Assembly: GCF_019649055.1 (NCBI RefSeq)
Contig: NW_026570271.1
Coordinates: 310,001-374,000 of the forward strand
Direction: 5' to 3'
From: Paramacrobiotus metropolitanus
Lineage: Eukaryota > Tardigrada > Eutardigrada > Parachela > Macrobiotidae
DNA: 64,000 nucleotides
Every line of letters starts with the position of its first letter. The stretch's first letter is position 1. Under the pieces are notes generated by a model. The model had not been told where the DNA came from and ran no database searches. It worked only from the letters and a program-made list of their open reading frames with translations. This document shows, in pieces, positions 1-11,292 of the stretch. Both the position numbers and the translations under genes were made by a program.

Positions 1-640
1 TTATAGCAGATGCTGATCGTTCAAATCGCATGCTCAAGTGCAAAATTATCTGCACATCCAGATATTCAATTTTTTAAGAATAAATCATTAAAAAAAAGAT
101 TTTGAAAACGAATGATTGGGTAGATGATGCACATCTTGAGTTGGAGTTTATGCAGTCATAACTCATAATCCACTTGATAACGCTATAACAAGATGGTAGT
201 GTTGACGTGGACCACTGCAAGTCATTGCAATGCGCTTAATAGCGTCCACCTTTCAAGATCACGGTGACGAGGGTAATTGATGCTCTTTGTGCTCGTTCTT
301 TTCTTCCAAGTAAAATGAATGATGAGCAACCGGTCGTTGTCTCACATTGGCAGCCGGCAAAAGTGGTACAGTGTCCCTACAAGTGAATTTTATAATTTTA
401 TAATTACGCCACTGCTCAGGTCCGTTAAAGAATACACAAAAAATATCCAGTCAAGGTTATTTTTGTTATTTATTAAGCAGACCAACCCCTTGTTAAGCAC
501 TCACGAGTCACGAGTCCGGATATAACGTGTTAAGTGCGTATACGTAGTTTAGATTTATGAGCACATAGAAATTCTTTCGCTGAACCACAACCAAAAAATG
601 CAGTGCTGTTTAATTTCAACCACCAGTTCGTACTTCGTAG
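1..640. other. No recognisable gene
   Basis: A+T-rich sequence with only short chance reading frames. I see no domain, splice-bounded exon or repeat in it. Confidence 0.5.
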
Positions 641-1330
641 TCAGTACAGTACTAATGTAGAGCGGTAATGAATGGGCGGTGTTGAATCTTTTGACATTTG
701 TGACAACGGCACATGACATATTTGGGATAACCGTACATCGAAATGTGTTATCCGCCGAACATGCGCACGCAGATCGTCTGCAGACAACAACAACAGTTCT
801 TCGTTTACTTCGTCCTCTGACATGGCCGTGTCAACACCCGGATAAGCAGCCAGCAGTTCGTCGAGAATGGCTGATCCCGTTACATTCTCGGAGTTCGCAG
901 CAGGCAGCGGTTGTGATTGAATTAGGGCTGTGGGAATGAGTTAACCACATCCGGTGGAATGCCGCATACAGGGATGATCCCGGACACCGGCTCGGAGGCG
1001 CATGCTGACGATCTCAAACGTGGCGCTCGCGACTGCTGATCGACAGGGGCGATCGGTTGCCGCGGGAACGCAGCGGGAACGGTAGGTGATCGGTCTCTGC
1101 GTTTCCGTGCAGCACCAGATGGATCCTTCCGCTTTGGTAACCACTCGTTCGTCGTCACTGTCGTCAATCACGATGATCGCGGGCTCGACGGAAGTTGACA
1201 GAGTGGGAGCGATACAGTTGGGTAAACGGCGATGGCTTTCGCGCAAGACTTGGGCTGCTTTAGTATGCTATCGAGCAAGTTGCAGATGGTGCTCTTCACT
1301 CAGCATGGGAGATGGAACCCAGATGGGAGG
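641..1330 (-). pseudogene. Broken gene for an acidic, SIM-containing protein (unknown)
   Basis: I do not recognise this gene. On the minus strand a G+C-richer stretch reads as protein in three successive frames. After a good acceptor (TTCTTGCAG, exon from about 1330) comes a frame opening PPIWVPSPM, which has an in-frame TAG at 1268-1270. It then reads IIVIDDSDDE, a typical SUMO-interaction-like hydrophobic/acidic motif. The next frame holds a basic stretch (ARKRRDR) and runs to about 930. The third frame gives an acidic helix-like tail (ILDELLAAYPGVDTAMSEDE and on). An acceptor at about 928 could account for the second frame change by splicing, but the first change and the TAG look like damage. 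The tail resembles an exon at 45224-45395, so a gene family is likely. Nuclear localisation is an inference from composition only. Confidence 0.4.
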
Positions 1331-1349
1331 CTGCAAGAAAATAACGCAA

Positions 1350-3780
1350 TTTTAAAAAGCTTAAACGGTTAAAGTTCAAAAAAGTTGAGTGTAATACCAG
1401 CTCACATACCGTGGTCTCGATCCCATTCAGGCGACCGTCCGGCGCTACGAATCAAACACAAAAATTAGGAAAATAACATGCAATGAAACTGCTTTACGAG
1501 TTGTTATTTTTTCATGTTTACTAAGCTTAACGCGTACAGCGAAAGCGACCATGAAAGCAGGGCCGATAAAACCAAATAATAGGCAAAGTAGTAAATATGT
1601 AATTATGTAATTATGTGTACGAGTATATACCCATGCAGATGGTTCAACGTTCCCATGGTGTTAAAGGTATACTCGAGAGGGGATGTCCATCTAACAATTT
1701 TAACAGTTATCAATTAACAGCAAGCTGCCATATAGGATGTGTATACGAAATTAATAGTTTTGTTTTTCAATTCCCGGTATTTTTCTGTGCGGTACATCAG
1801 GAGCAGCGGGATGCGCGGGGAACAACGCGTAGGTGATTGCCGGCATCGGTAGGATAAGCCGACTGTAGTCTTACACGAACATCGTACACCGCCGTGACGA
1901 GCAGCCGGAAACCACGACATCCAAGCCGGCTCTGCTTCCGGCAACTCTCGGCTGCTTAAGGACGCTGAAAACTGAATTGCTAGGAAGTTTACGTTGTTTA
2001 TCACTTGCACACGATTTTTTGACTGTTGTCCCAGAACGTACATAACATTACCGGCTACTTTTCCTGTTGCTGTCGACGTGTCAGATTGGCTAAAGTTCTT
2101 TCAGTTTGCTAACATTTTTGTCGACTTTAGTTTTGCAGAAAAATTGAATAAATACTTAAAAATTAAGTGATTAAAAACTGGGGTATTGTGCGATCTTTTG
2201 ATATACAGTACTTACATGAAGAATTTTTCTGCTGATCTAGCTTTCAGATTACGAAAACTGGGCTATATTGAAAACTTCTCTGATATTGTTTATATGACTG
2301 ATGGCTAATGACAATATATGACTGATGTGCCCATTCAAACATACCTAACCTACCTTTTACAGACCTTTTCGTAATCCATAGTCCATACCTTTTCGTCACA
2401 ATTCAGCGATGAAAATCCTGATTTCTGTGTCCATAAATTCATAAGCAGGCTTAGATGTCCAGCATAAGACGAAGTACATCACTTTGGCCAGCATACTATA
2501 TCTGTATGCCACTAGCTGCAAATGTTTGCTCACACTTTCCCTGATTCAGATAGATTTTCGATCAATATTTGTGGGGAATTTCGTAACTCATGAAATCCGG
2601 TGCCTTGGACGGTATTGTTTCGATTTCACATTCTTTTTTGGCATTAATCTGAAACACTAATATACTAAAATTGATCATTTGTTGCTACGAATGATAATAC
2701 AACATGCTTTTGTTATTCAAGAATTGCACTGGGTGCTAGATACAAGGAAATAAAATTTACGATGATTGTAATAATTTATTTGTAATCATTACAGTACCAG
2801 AAGTATACATACAGTATTTAACACGGGCATCTGCGCTGGCCCATTGATTTATTAGTGCCTAATTAAGTACAACTATCTGTAGTTACTACAGCTGCTGTAA
2901 TTACCAAGTATTTATTAGCTAAGCCTGTAAACGACAGTCAGTTCCTCATGTTCCACACTCTTACCAGAAAAAGCCTTAATTAAAGATCTCGGTCCAAGAG
3001 AATCAAAAGCACTGATAAGCATAATCAGATTAAGAAATTTATCATAATCACATTCTAAGCGGCTGACCTTTCAGTCTCCGATTCATATCTCAACGGATAC
3101 ACTGTACACACAATAAAACAGAACCGCTTAAACTGTGAAAAAAATCGCGGTAAGCCTATAGCTTGACAGTTTCTCATGAAACCAACAAAATGGGGGCTAC
3201 CAAATGGGACGCTACCAAATGGGGAGCCGCAAGCGTTTCAATTTTTCGGAACCACTGTGCTTCTCCCTTCCTTTATATGATACAGGAAGAGCTGCTCTTC
3301 GCTGCGGCTCCCATAGCGAAAGTGAGCACTTGTTCAAACATTTTTTTCATTCGCCAGTGGCCATCAGACTGACATATTACTGCATCCCACGGTCCCACTA
3401 ATAAAAATTTTGTTCAAATGTACCTCTATGAGACATGAGTACTGCAACTGATCATTTGTTAAAAAATGCCGAAAATGTCATCCTCACAAGTTTGACAAAA
3501 CGGGGAAGTCGGAAATGCCTGCTCTTGGAGTATAATTTAGTGAAATGTGTGAAATGCCCGTGCGTGCGGGTGTTGTTTTCTTTTCCACCAACTCTGTGTT
3601 CTTACTTGTGAGAATCTATAAAGTACTTGTGTATAGTGTTTTGGATTTTAAGTGAGAGAATAAAATCTGTCCAGCTGTTCGATATTGTGAGAAAGCAGCG
3701 ACATTCAGAGGTTCTTAAGATAGAAAAATAAACAACCAGCCCGCTGTGATTCCGGACCAATTTCCGGCTAGCACGTTAAA
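1350..3780. other. Mostly non-coding
   Basis: A+T-rich, without a convincing gene. A G+C-richer patch at about 1780-1960 is open on the minus strand within a 109-codon frame and could be an exon, but has no recognisable motif. A segment near 3103-3160 (AAAACAGAACCGCTTAAACT and neighbours) recurs with changes at about 24240-24295, so it is part of a dispersed repeat. Confidence 0.4.
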
Positions 3781-3799
3781 CGGTGGCTAAATAAGACTA

Positions 3800-4243
3800 C
3801 TAATTCCCAGTTATATGGAGAAGAGTACTATGTGCGGTATGAGGGCGTGCTTGCGGTGGAGCCAGTCTCCATAAAGGACCTAAAGCGGTCTCTAACGGAG
3901 TACACGCAGATTCATTGATCGGCCATATTAAAGGATTTCAGTCAGACACCGCTTTTTTACGCCATTTTTGAACCAAATGATATTTACAATGGCCCGGATT
4001 CCGGAAGGCCTTTTTGCGCACAGCCTCCGGTCACGGTATATCTCGGAATTTAATCGATCCAAAATATTACGCGCACTATCCGGAATTCAGGATATCGATC
4101 ACGTATCCGATCCTTTCAACTGCGATGTGCATAACTGCAGAAAACTAAGTTTATGGTACGTTTTTTTTGTAACTTCAAGGCTCGGGGAAGTACACCGGTT
4201 GGTTCATTGGCAGGGCGGATCGCGCATAGATTCGAAAAAGTAA
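3800..4243 (+). pseudogene. Coding remnant or unresolved exons, product unknown
   Basis: Protein-like segments occur in different plus-strand frames. One reads QLYGEEYYVRYEGVLAVEP and ends at a TGA near 3917. The next reads TPLFYAIFEPNDIYNGPDSG and ends at TAA near 4050. A third, DPKYYAHYPEF, follows directly. Composition (many Y, F and P, few Ser or Lys runs) and the order of the pieces suggest one old gene broken by frameshifts. Separate short exons are possible, but no clear GT-AG pair joins them. I do not recognise the family. Confidence 0.25.
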
Positions 4244-4249
4244 AGTTCT

Positions 4250-6734
4250 TTCTCCTAGCATAATTCTTTTGAAATTTCAGAAAGATGCAGTACTTAGAAC
4301 TTAATTTTAAAAATTAATTTAAACAAGAAAACAATTTTGAAAATTAGGCTTTGGTTCTTAACTGCAGCTTCGAGTACGTTCTTGTCTGCCCTTTACACCG
4401 TGTTACTAACTGAAAGTGCAGCTTCCCGCGCCGGCCGGTTACTATCAACACGATGGCTTAACGTGCGGCACAAAAAATAGACAGTAATGCATCCCATCCT
4501 TTGTGCTTTTGATTTTTCCCGCTTACACGGGCCGGTTTATTCTGATGTAACTCGCACATACGGTGCGATTTATTTTCATAAACTCCGCCCTTTCCGCGTG
4601 CTGCAGCTTGCTTGATCTTGCGTGCAGGATCGACCCGACGACCGGGCGCAGCTCGCATCTTGAGATATTCATCCGCATTAATCGGGCCGAGCGCGAATTT
4701 AAGATTGACTGACAGATTTCACTGTAGAGCAATGAAGTAGGTGACAAGTCTTCTCCAGGAAAAGTGCATAATCTGTCTTCAAAGCCACCATATTTGGTTT
4801 TGATGCGCACTGCGCCTGCTGCCGTTGCAGAGTGTTTGTTCAACTAGATTAGCAATGCATTTTTGAACCCCGGTCTAACTAATTTTCCACTTTTCATATT
4901 GCAGGTGGTTCGAACGGAAGTAACAGTGCAAAAGTATAGAGTTTTAGACTGCGGTACTAATCTTTAATCTGAGTGGAGCATATTGATTTCCAGTTGTTCA
5001 CATCTCGGCCATCTTTTTATGAACTATATTTCTGGAATTATATGATCCCAGCCCCAGGTATACCCTTGCTCATTATGCCCATTTGATTTTGGGTGTTCTG
5101 TCAAAAAGGATGAAGACTGCAGTTAGTGCGGCCGGAATTTATGCATACGAATCATGGTTTCTCTGCATCAGAAAACATGATAAATACATGTTACCAAATT
5201 TTTTTGTTTAGGAATTACGGAGAATTTAAAACGGCGGTATTTACAGCCAGTATGATTTGACGCTATAATTTATGTATCTGGGTGACAAAGTTCTCTTCTG
5301 TATTATTGATTCGGAGTTTAGACTAATTCCTTTCGGCTTTGTTGCAGTCAAGAAAGCAGCGGTGAAATAATGTGAAAGTAAGTACAAAAACGTTGCTCTT
5401 CGTTGAATAGTTTGGATTTTGTATGGTAACAATTAGAGGAATTGGATGCATTAGCCATTATTAAGAAATGTGCTGGCATGTCATAATTTAGTTCGACGCA
5501 CTGCCATCGAGAATTATTACCTTCGAAACGAATAACTGATGAAGATTATTGTCATGTTGACTCATGCAGTGATTTCAGATTTTCCGGTACCTCGTAGCTA
5601 GTTAACACATTTTTGCATACCCCCACTTTGTTGAAAAAAATCTGAAATTTGCTCATAAAACGCCACTAGCATGGTGTCAGTTTGGTTATTCGAAAATACG
5701 GTGATGAAGGCGGTGATTATAGTGCTTTCTTAAGCATTTCTATCTATATGAAAATATTTATTTTATGATAATATCGAAACATCAAATATCAACTTTATTT
5801 TACTGTTTACACAAAAATATTTTGTGTAAACGGTATACTAACTGCACCAAATACCTGCTGATTGAAAGGGACAGCCTGAAAAAGAAAATTTACAATAATT
5901 GTTAACATAGCTTTACAATCATAATTATGATGTTATATCCGTTCCCACATGATCGTTGTTTTTATACTTGACCGTGTGTACCGCGAACTTTTACCAAGAT
6001 AATAATAGTATCAAGAATAATAATTTTTTAAATAATTATTATGTATCGGTAACATAAGATGCAGGTTTTATTCGAGCCAACATTTTGCCGTTTAAACAAG
6101 CGATTGCTGCATGTTAATAACAACTTAATAACTAGAGTAGTACAGCAGATACCAGACTTGTTCAGTGATTTCCAACTACCTATTTAACTTATAGAGAATT
6201 ATCATTTTCCAGTTATCGGGTAATAGCTTAACCTTGAAGCGGAACTCGCCATAAAAGAAACTCGCTGCAACGTAATCCTCAATCCTCATTAAAACGTTTT
6301 TAGAATGTCTGTTGTAGCGCAATTCGCGGTATGTCGCGGTGTAACTACAGGCAAAATACTGTAAATTGACAGATTTATTGGCAATAGCTACCCAAATAGC
6401 AATAATTGCAAGCGCTGGTACACTACTTAATAGTTAAAAATTAAACATTAAAAAACAACCGAAATCCTTATCCTCTCTCTGATTAAAAGGCAATGTACTC
6501 AAAACAGCCGTAGCATTTCCTTAATTTAAATACTGTAATAGTTAAATGGTGAATGTGCTATGTGTACAAGTACGTCCAGCATACCAATATACATGTGTCT
6601 AAAGTTCGAACTGTAAAATAAGCTGTTAAGTGCAAGGTTGTTAGATCTATTCCATATTATTTCATGTACTGTAGAATCGAATCACAAAGTTCCTTTATGG
6701 GGCCTTCTTTGGTAGATCAACGCTGTGGAACGGA
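4250..6734. other. Mostly non-coding upstream of unit 1
   Basis: No gene is visible. A perfect 27-nt hairpin lies at 5805-5831 and is listed separately. Confidence 0.45.
5805..5831. repeat. Short perfect palindrome
   Basis: GTTTACACAAAA and its exact reverse complement flank the 3-nt centre ATA. Its function is unknown, and it may be the core of a small hairpin element. Confidence 0.6.
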
Positions 6735-8120
6735 ATGTATTGTCCTGAGTGGGGCGTGTATTCCACGGAACAGCTGCTATTTCTAGGCAGCCAAGATGGA
6801 ATTCCAGGGACGCAAATTTTAAATGCACTCCTAATGCGGGCGAAACATCCGTTCTCCGCTCCGGAAACAAGCGGATATTCCACGGTTCAGCTGCCATTTC
6901 TAAGCAGCCAAGACGAAATTCGAGGGACGCAAATTCTAAATGCAATTCTAATGCGGGCAAAGCATCCTTTCTCCACTCCGGAAACAAGCGCATTACGATG
7001 CAACATCGCGCATACTCACCCGACCGAGCTACCAGTGCAACCGACTGCGGCACCAGGATGGGAAAATCGCTTCGATGAAACAACGGTTGTTGCAGCAACG
7101 GCTGCAAGTGTCAATTGTTGGGGCGGTTCGGTATCGATGTATGACCCTGCGTTAGCCGGCTATCCGTCAAAATCCTCAGACCACGATAATCATGGAGCTA
7201 GAACAATTACAAACCAAGGTGCTGCTTTGCGCATTCCGCGTCCCAAAAAAAGAAAGAATCCACGGGTTAAACGTGAGCACGATCAGACCGCACAAGAGGA
7301 TCTACCACCGCAGAACGCCGGAAGCAAATTACTTGATAGTTCCAGCGATTCTCTGGGTATTATGCAGTGCAAAAATAAACGCTCTACCGCAGACGATGCC
7401 AAAGTAGGCCTGGAAGCAATTGAAAGCCGGCGTGAAGCCCGGAGCGGTATGTCCAGTAAAAATATTTTCATTTTTAAATTCGTAAAATTATCGATAAAAT
7501 CGATAAGTATTTCATAATTACCAAATAAATTACAGTAATTATAAACTGATAACTGTAATTTAAGGGTAATTAGGAATTAGAAAACAAATTTACAGGTAAG
7601 GGCCGGAAAAGCAAAAAAGGGCAAAATAGTTGAGCGGGGCACGTATAGAAATCAGTCGCCTTGTGTACATTCCAGCGCAACATATGTTTTGTTTTTTTTA
7701 GTTTCCAGAAATATTATGGCAACGAATAATCTCGAAGCCAGCTTTAAAATGAACATACCGTCTGAAGAACGTTTCTCCGACGGCAGAAAGCAGAAGGAAC
7801 AGATTATGGGAACCAGATGCGAGGGATTTGCTGCCACAATACCGTTGCTTCAATCAGGACATGCGATCACGAACAGCTGTAGTGGCAGATATCAGTGCCA
7901 AGCGTGCCATTTATCCTGGGACGACGAGGAAGCATTCCTGCTACATTTGGCTGGCAAAGAGCATGTACAACTGTATGGCACCGGGATATTTTTGTATTGT
8001 ACCGGATGTCAGTTCAGAACCCGAAAACCCGCGAAGATGGGCAGACACATATTTAAATACCAATCGCAAAGTGCGCTGCAGAACGGGGACCTTCATTCTG
8101 TTAAATTGAACGTTTTGTGA
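6735..8120 (+). CDS. HTH/zinc-finger family protein, unit 1 (HTH-less variant)
   Basis: Two-exon gene, 6735-7446 joined to 7702-8120, giving 376 codons plus stop. The donor GCG/GTATGT and acceptor TTTTTTTAG are in phase 1, as in all copies of the family. Exon 2 encodes the family zinc fingers: C-Q-A-C, then H-L-A-G-K-E-H (C-x2-C-x12-H-x5-H, matrin/U1 type). A second finger C-T-G-C ... G-R-H-I-F-K-Y follows, with Tyr where the last His is expected. Exon 1 is unusual. It lacks the HTH repeats of the other copies. Its N-terminal block (QILNALLMRAKHPFSAPETS) is present twice in a row, and a basic, nuclear-signal-like stretch PRPKKRKNPRVKRE lies in the second half. It is the only complete copy on the plus strand. 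A nuclear nucleic-acid-binding role is inferred. Confidence 0.75.
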
Positions 8121-9140
8121 TAAACATAGTGCGACTGTTCCCGGTGTTGCAGATGCTGTAGGCGGCTGTTGCCATTTACGACGCTTTTTATTTCCGTCAT
8201 ATGTATCAAAATACACGTTTGCTGTAAATCTTGCTAGCCATAGCTTTGTGAAGGTAATGTACAGTAACAACAAATATGTGAATACAAGTCAAAGTATAAT
8301 CGCTGCCGCTAATCCTCCCAGCTGATTAGTGTCGTCTGCATGCATATACAGTGTGTCGATGATAATGATTATTTCGTCCGCTTGCCAAAATAATCACCGA
8401 AGGACGGCCAACAACATTCCGCACAGGGGGGAGGAAGGCTTTCTGTAAAATAATCGTTATTCCAACTTTCGTATTGTTTAGTATTCACGGTAAAGTGTCT
8501 GATCGCGCGACCGATGGGATGAGCCCAAAAACCATCATATACAGATATGACTGTACGAGACGCACAGATATATACGATATATTTACCCAGACGCCTAAGC
8601 GCTCGCGTTTTGCAAACGTTTGCTTGCACTAGCGGCTAGTGCAAGCAACTATCTTTAGGTTTAGAGTAGGTTATCGTGTGCGCATGCTCCGCGGAGGCGA
8701 GTCAATAGTTTCGTGCCGGTCTGCTTATAGATATGAAATATTATTTTACACTTTGTTCCGCTTTTCATTGAGGTTGCAAGAAAAATGGTTTGAGGCTTCA
8801 AAGTAAAAAGGTTTGCACGAAATCTAGAGCGCGTTGCCACACTCGGGAGGCTGCCATTTGTACCCCCAACCGGAAGCGGTTAAGAGTTCGTATTTGTAAG
8901 TTCTCCCCTTTTTATTTCTCGAACATAATGTTTAACCCAATTAAAAGGAGGCAATTTTACGAAAGAATGCGAGGTTAGTAGCCGGTAGGGGCCAAAACCA
9001 CCATAGGCCAATACGACGTTTTGTGGATTTCTACGTCTCCCGGGCACACGTGCAAATGCGAGTGCTGATTGCTATATACTATACGTATTTTGGAATAGCA
9101 CCTTTGGGTCAAAAGAAACGCATTCGCTGTTCATACAAGT
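8121..9140. other. Intergenic with a diverged repeat copy
   Basis: No gene is seen. An imperfect hairpin occurs at 8620-8647 (TTGCTTGCACTAG and its complement). The stretch 8780-8985 is a diverged copy of 10290-10500. Confidence 0.45.
8780..8985. repeat. Dispersed repeat, copy 1
   Basis: It matches 10290-10500 with many changes. Shared landmarks in the same order are TGCCACACT, a GCCATTT block, CCGGAAG, an A-rich AAAAGGAGGC-like block and a terminal GGTTAG. I could not identify terminal repeats. Confidence 0.45.
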
Positions 9141-9149
9141 ACACATACT

Positions 9150-9464
9150 TTTCTGGTTGGCGCTGGTGCGGCATCCGCCGACATGCTGAACGTCGCCACT
9201 TTCTGTTAACCAACTTCCGAAAGGTGAACTCTGGGCTTCGGAATCGACATTGCCACTGGGCGATAAATCTGAACCACTCTGTATTCTTTTACCTTTAGTT
9301 GAATGCTCGTCTTCCAACAATGGAGCCGGCTGTGGGCGCCTTCCACTTGGCATTTGCTCACGGCGAGGTGATCGTCGAAGCGGCACGATAATGTTTGGAT
9401 CTATCGATGAATCTGATCCCCGCAGCCCGGTATCAGCAGAAGGTTCATCCGGAACCGGGCCCAT
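9150..9464 (-). CDS. Possible exon, Ser/Pro-rich disordered protein
   Basis: A minus-strand frame starts at an ATG (MGPVPDEPSADTG) and runs about 105 codons to a possible donor AAAA/GTATGT near 9150. Composition is rich in Ser, Pro, Arg and Glu without repeats or known domains, typical of a disordered nuclear protein segment. The G+C content stands out from the flanks. It lies downstream of the HTH-array gene on the same strand and could be one of its later exons, but I could not find a phase-consistent junction. Confidence 0.3.
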
Positions 9465-10553
9465 TGTGTTAACCGGGGTACAGATACTGACCGGCGTAAT
9501 GAAGGTATCGGCGCCGCGTATGGTGACTGGAGAGGGGGCCTACGAATATGAAGTGACGTTGAGCAGCCAAGACTGATAAGAATAAGACAGTCACTACATT
9601 TCATGCAAGGTACTCTGTATAGTACAAGGTTTTGCACCGCAAACGCTCCGTTGCAATGCCTGCCCTTTAACAAGCGGCTACTTGAAGAACTGCTGAGAGA
9701 GCCGAGTTTGCACGGAGCCGAAGCATGCAGAGTATGAGCCACACCCTTCGTTTGCACCCCTGACTTTCAGTCAAAAAGTTCCAAATAAACTTCTTCAGTA
9801 AAGTATGTATAAGTACTGGTTACAAAGTGAAGTATGTATACTGGTTACAAAGTGAAGTAGTGTAGTTATAAGATTTAGCTGTACACCTGCAGAACAGCAT
9901 CGCTTGTGTGGGGAAATTTGAGTGGCATTAGTTTTTTTAAGTCATTGAGCTACGGTGCTTTCAATGCAGGAAACACCGTAAAATTATTAAATTATGACTT
10001 ACTGACATATTCTTAAACTGTTAAAACTTCAGCCATTAGTATCCTTTACAATGCCACCGAGCGATGGTGATTTGTGTACACCAGAGTACGTTAAAGGATT
10101 TTTATTTTGACACTGCAGACAAAGTCAGTATAATCGCCCTAATTAAAAAAAATTCCTCATAGGCAGTCACAGCAACAAAAAATATTTTAAACTTTGTTCT
10201 TCCTTGTCATTTTAAACTTTGTTCTTCCTTGTCTATGTTCATAGACAGAAAAAGTTGCTTTGGTTCTGGTATAATGCAATGGCAGAAAAGGGAAGTTTTG
10301 CAGAAATTCTCAAAGCGAACTTAATCCCAATGCCACACTGCGAGGCGCCATTTTTCACGGACCGGAAGTAGTGGGAATTTGTAGTTTTACAATTCCAGTT
10401 GGTCTTTTCCCGCAATAACTATGCTAAACCAGTTTAGAAGGAGCCTAAATTTTTAAACCAGCATTTATCCGCAAATTTACGAATAAATACAGGTTAGGTG
10501 ATGAGAGCTCCAACTGTCAGTTGAAGTTTGTTGAATTTCTAAAAATTCAGTTT
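9465..10553. other. Intergenic with short duplications
   Basis: No gene. Short direct duplications occur (ACTGGTTACAAAGTGAAGTA near 9815-9860; AACTTTGTTCTTCCTTGTC near 10190-10235). The second copy of the dispersed repeat lies at 10290-10500. Confidence 0.45.
10290..10500. repeat. Dispersed repeat, copy 2
   Basis: Diverged copy of 8780-8985 in the same orientation. It ends just before the AAATTTCT satellite. Confidence 0.45.
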
Positions 10554-11103
10554 GTAAATTTCTAAATTCTAAATTTCTAAATTTCTAAATTTCTAAATTT
10601 CTAAATTTCTAAATTTCTCTAAATTTCTAAATTTCTAAATTTCTAAATTTCTAAATTTCTAAATTTCTAAATTTCTAAATTTCTAAATTTCTAAATTTCT
10701 AAATTTCTAAATTTCTAAATTTCTAAATTTCTAAATTTCTAAATTTCTAAATTTCTAAATTTCTAAATTTCTAAATTTCTAAATTTCTAAATTTAAATTT
10801 CTAAATTTCTAAATTTCTAGAATTTCTAAATTTCTGGATTTCTATTTCTAAATTTCTAAATTTCTAAATTTCTAAATTTCTAAATTTCTAAATTTCTAAT
10901 TTCTATTTAATTTCTAAATTTCTAATTTCTAAATTTCTAAATTTCTATTTCTAATTTCTAAATTTCTAATTTCTAAATTTCTAAATTTCTAAATTTCTAA
11001 ATTTCTAAATTTCTAAATTTCTAAATTTCTAAATTTCTAAATTTCTAATTTCTAATTTCTAATTTCTAATTTCTAATTTCTAAATTTCTAATTTCTAAAT
11101 TTT
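10554..11103. repeat. Satellite of the 8-mer AAATTTCT
   Basis: About 550 bp of nearly uninterrupted tandem AAATTTCT. Toward the right end it mixes with the 7-mer AATTTCT, notably from 11041. The core AAATTT is self-complementary. It lies roughly 200 bp beyond the last exon I can place of the HTH-array gene, so it may sit in an intron or just 3' of it. Confidence 0.95.
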
Positions 11104-11292
11104 CTTCCCAGGCACATGACCGAGCGAAAGTATTAGTACCGTCTGACGTTGCGTCAAATGACAGGCGTCTATCTTTCCTTGGTTTTTATTCTGGATTAGC
11201 AGCCTAGCACCATAAAATCATCAATTTTGCGATTCGAAGACGGAGAAAAGGAACAAAAAAAAACAGTCGGCTGGTGCAATGGGCCAACTTAC

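Noticed and set aside
4900-4925. GGTTCGAA box suggesting a tRNA
   Set aside because: No matching A box, acceptor stem or anticodon arm could be drawn around it.
10554-11103. Possible CRISPR-like array
   Set aside because: There are no spacers; it is a simple tandem 8-mer.
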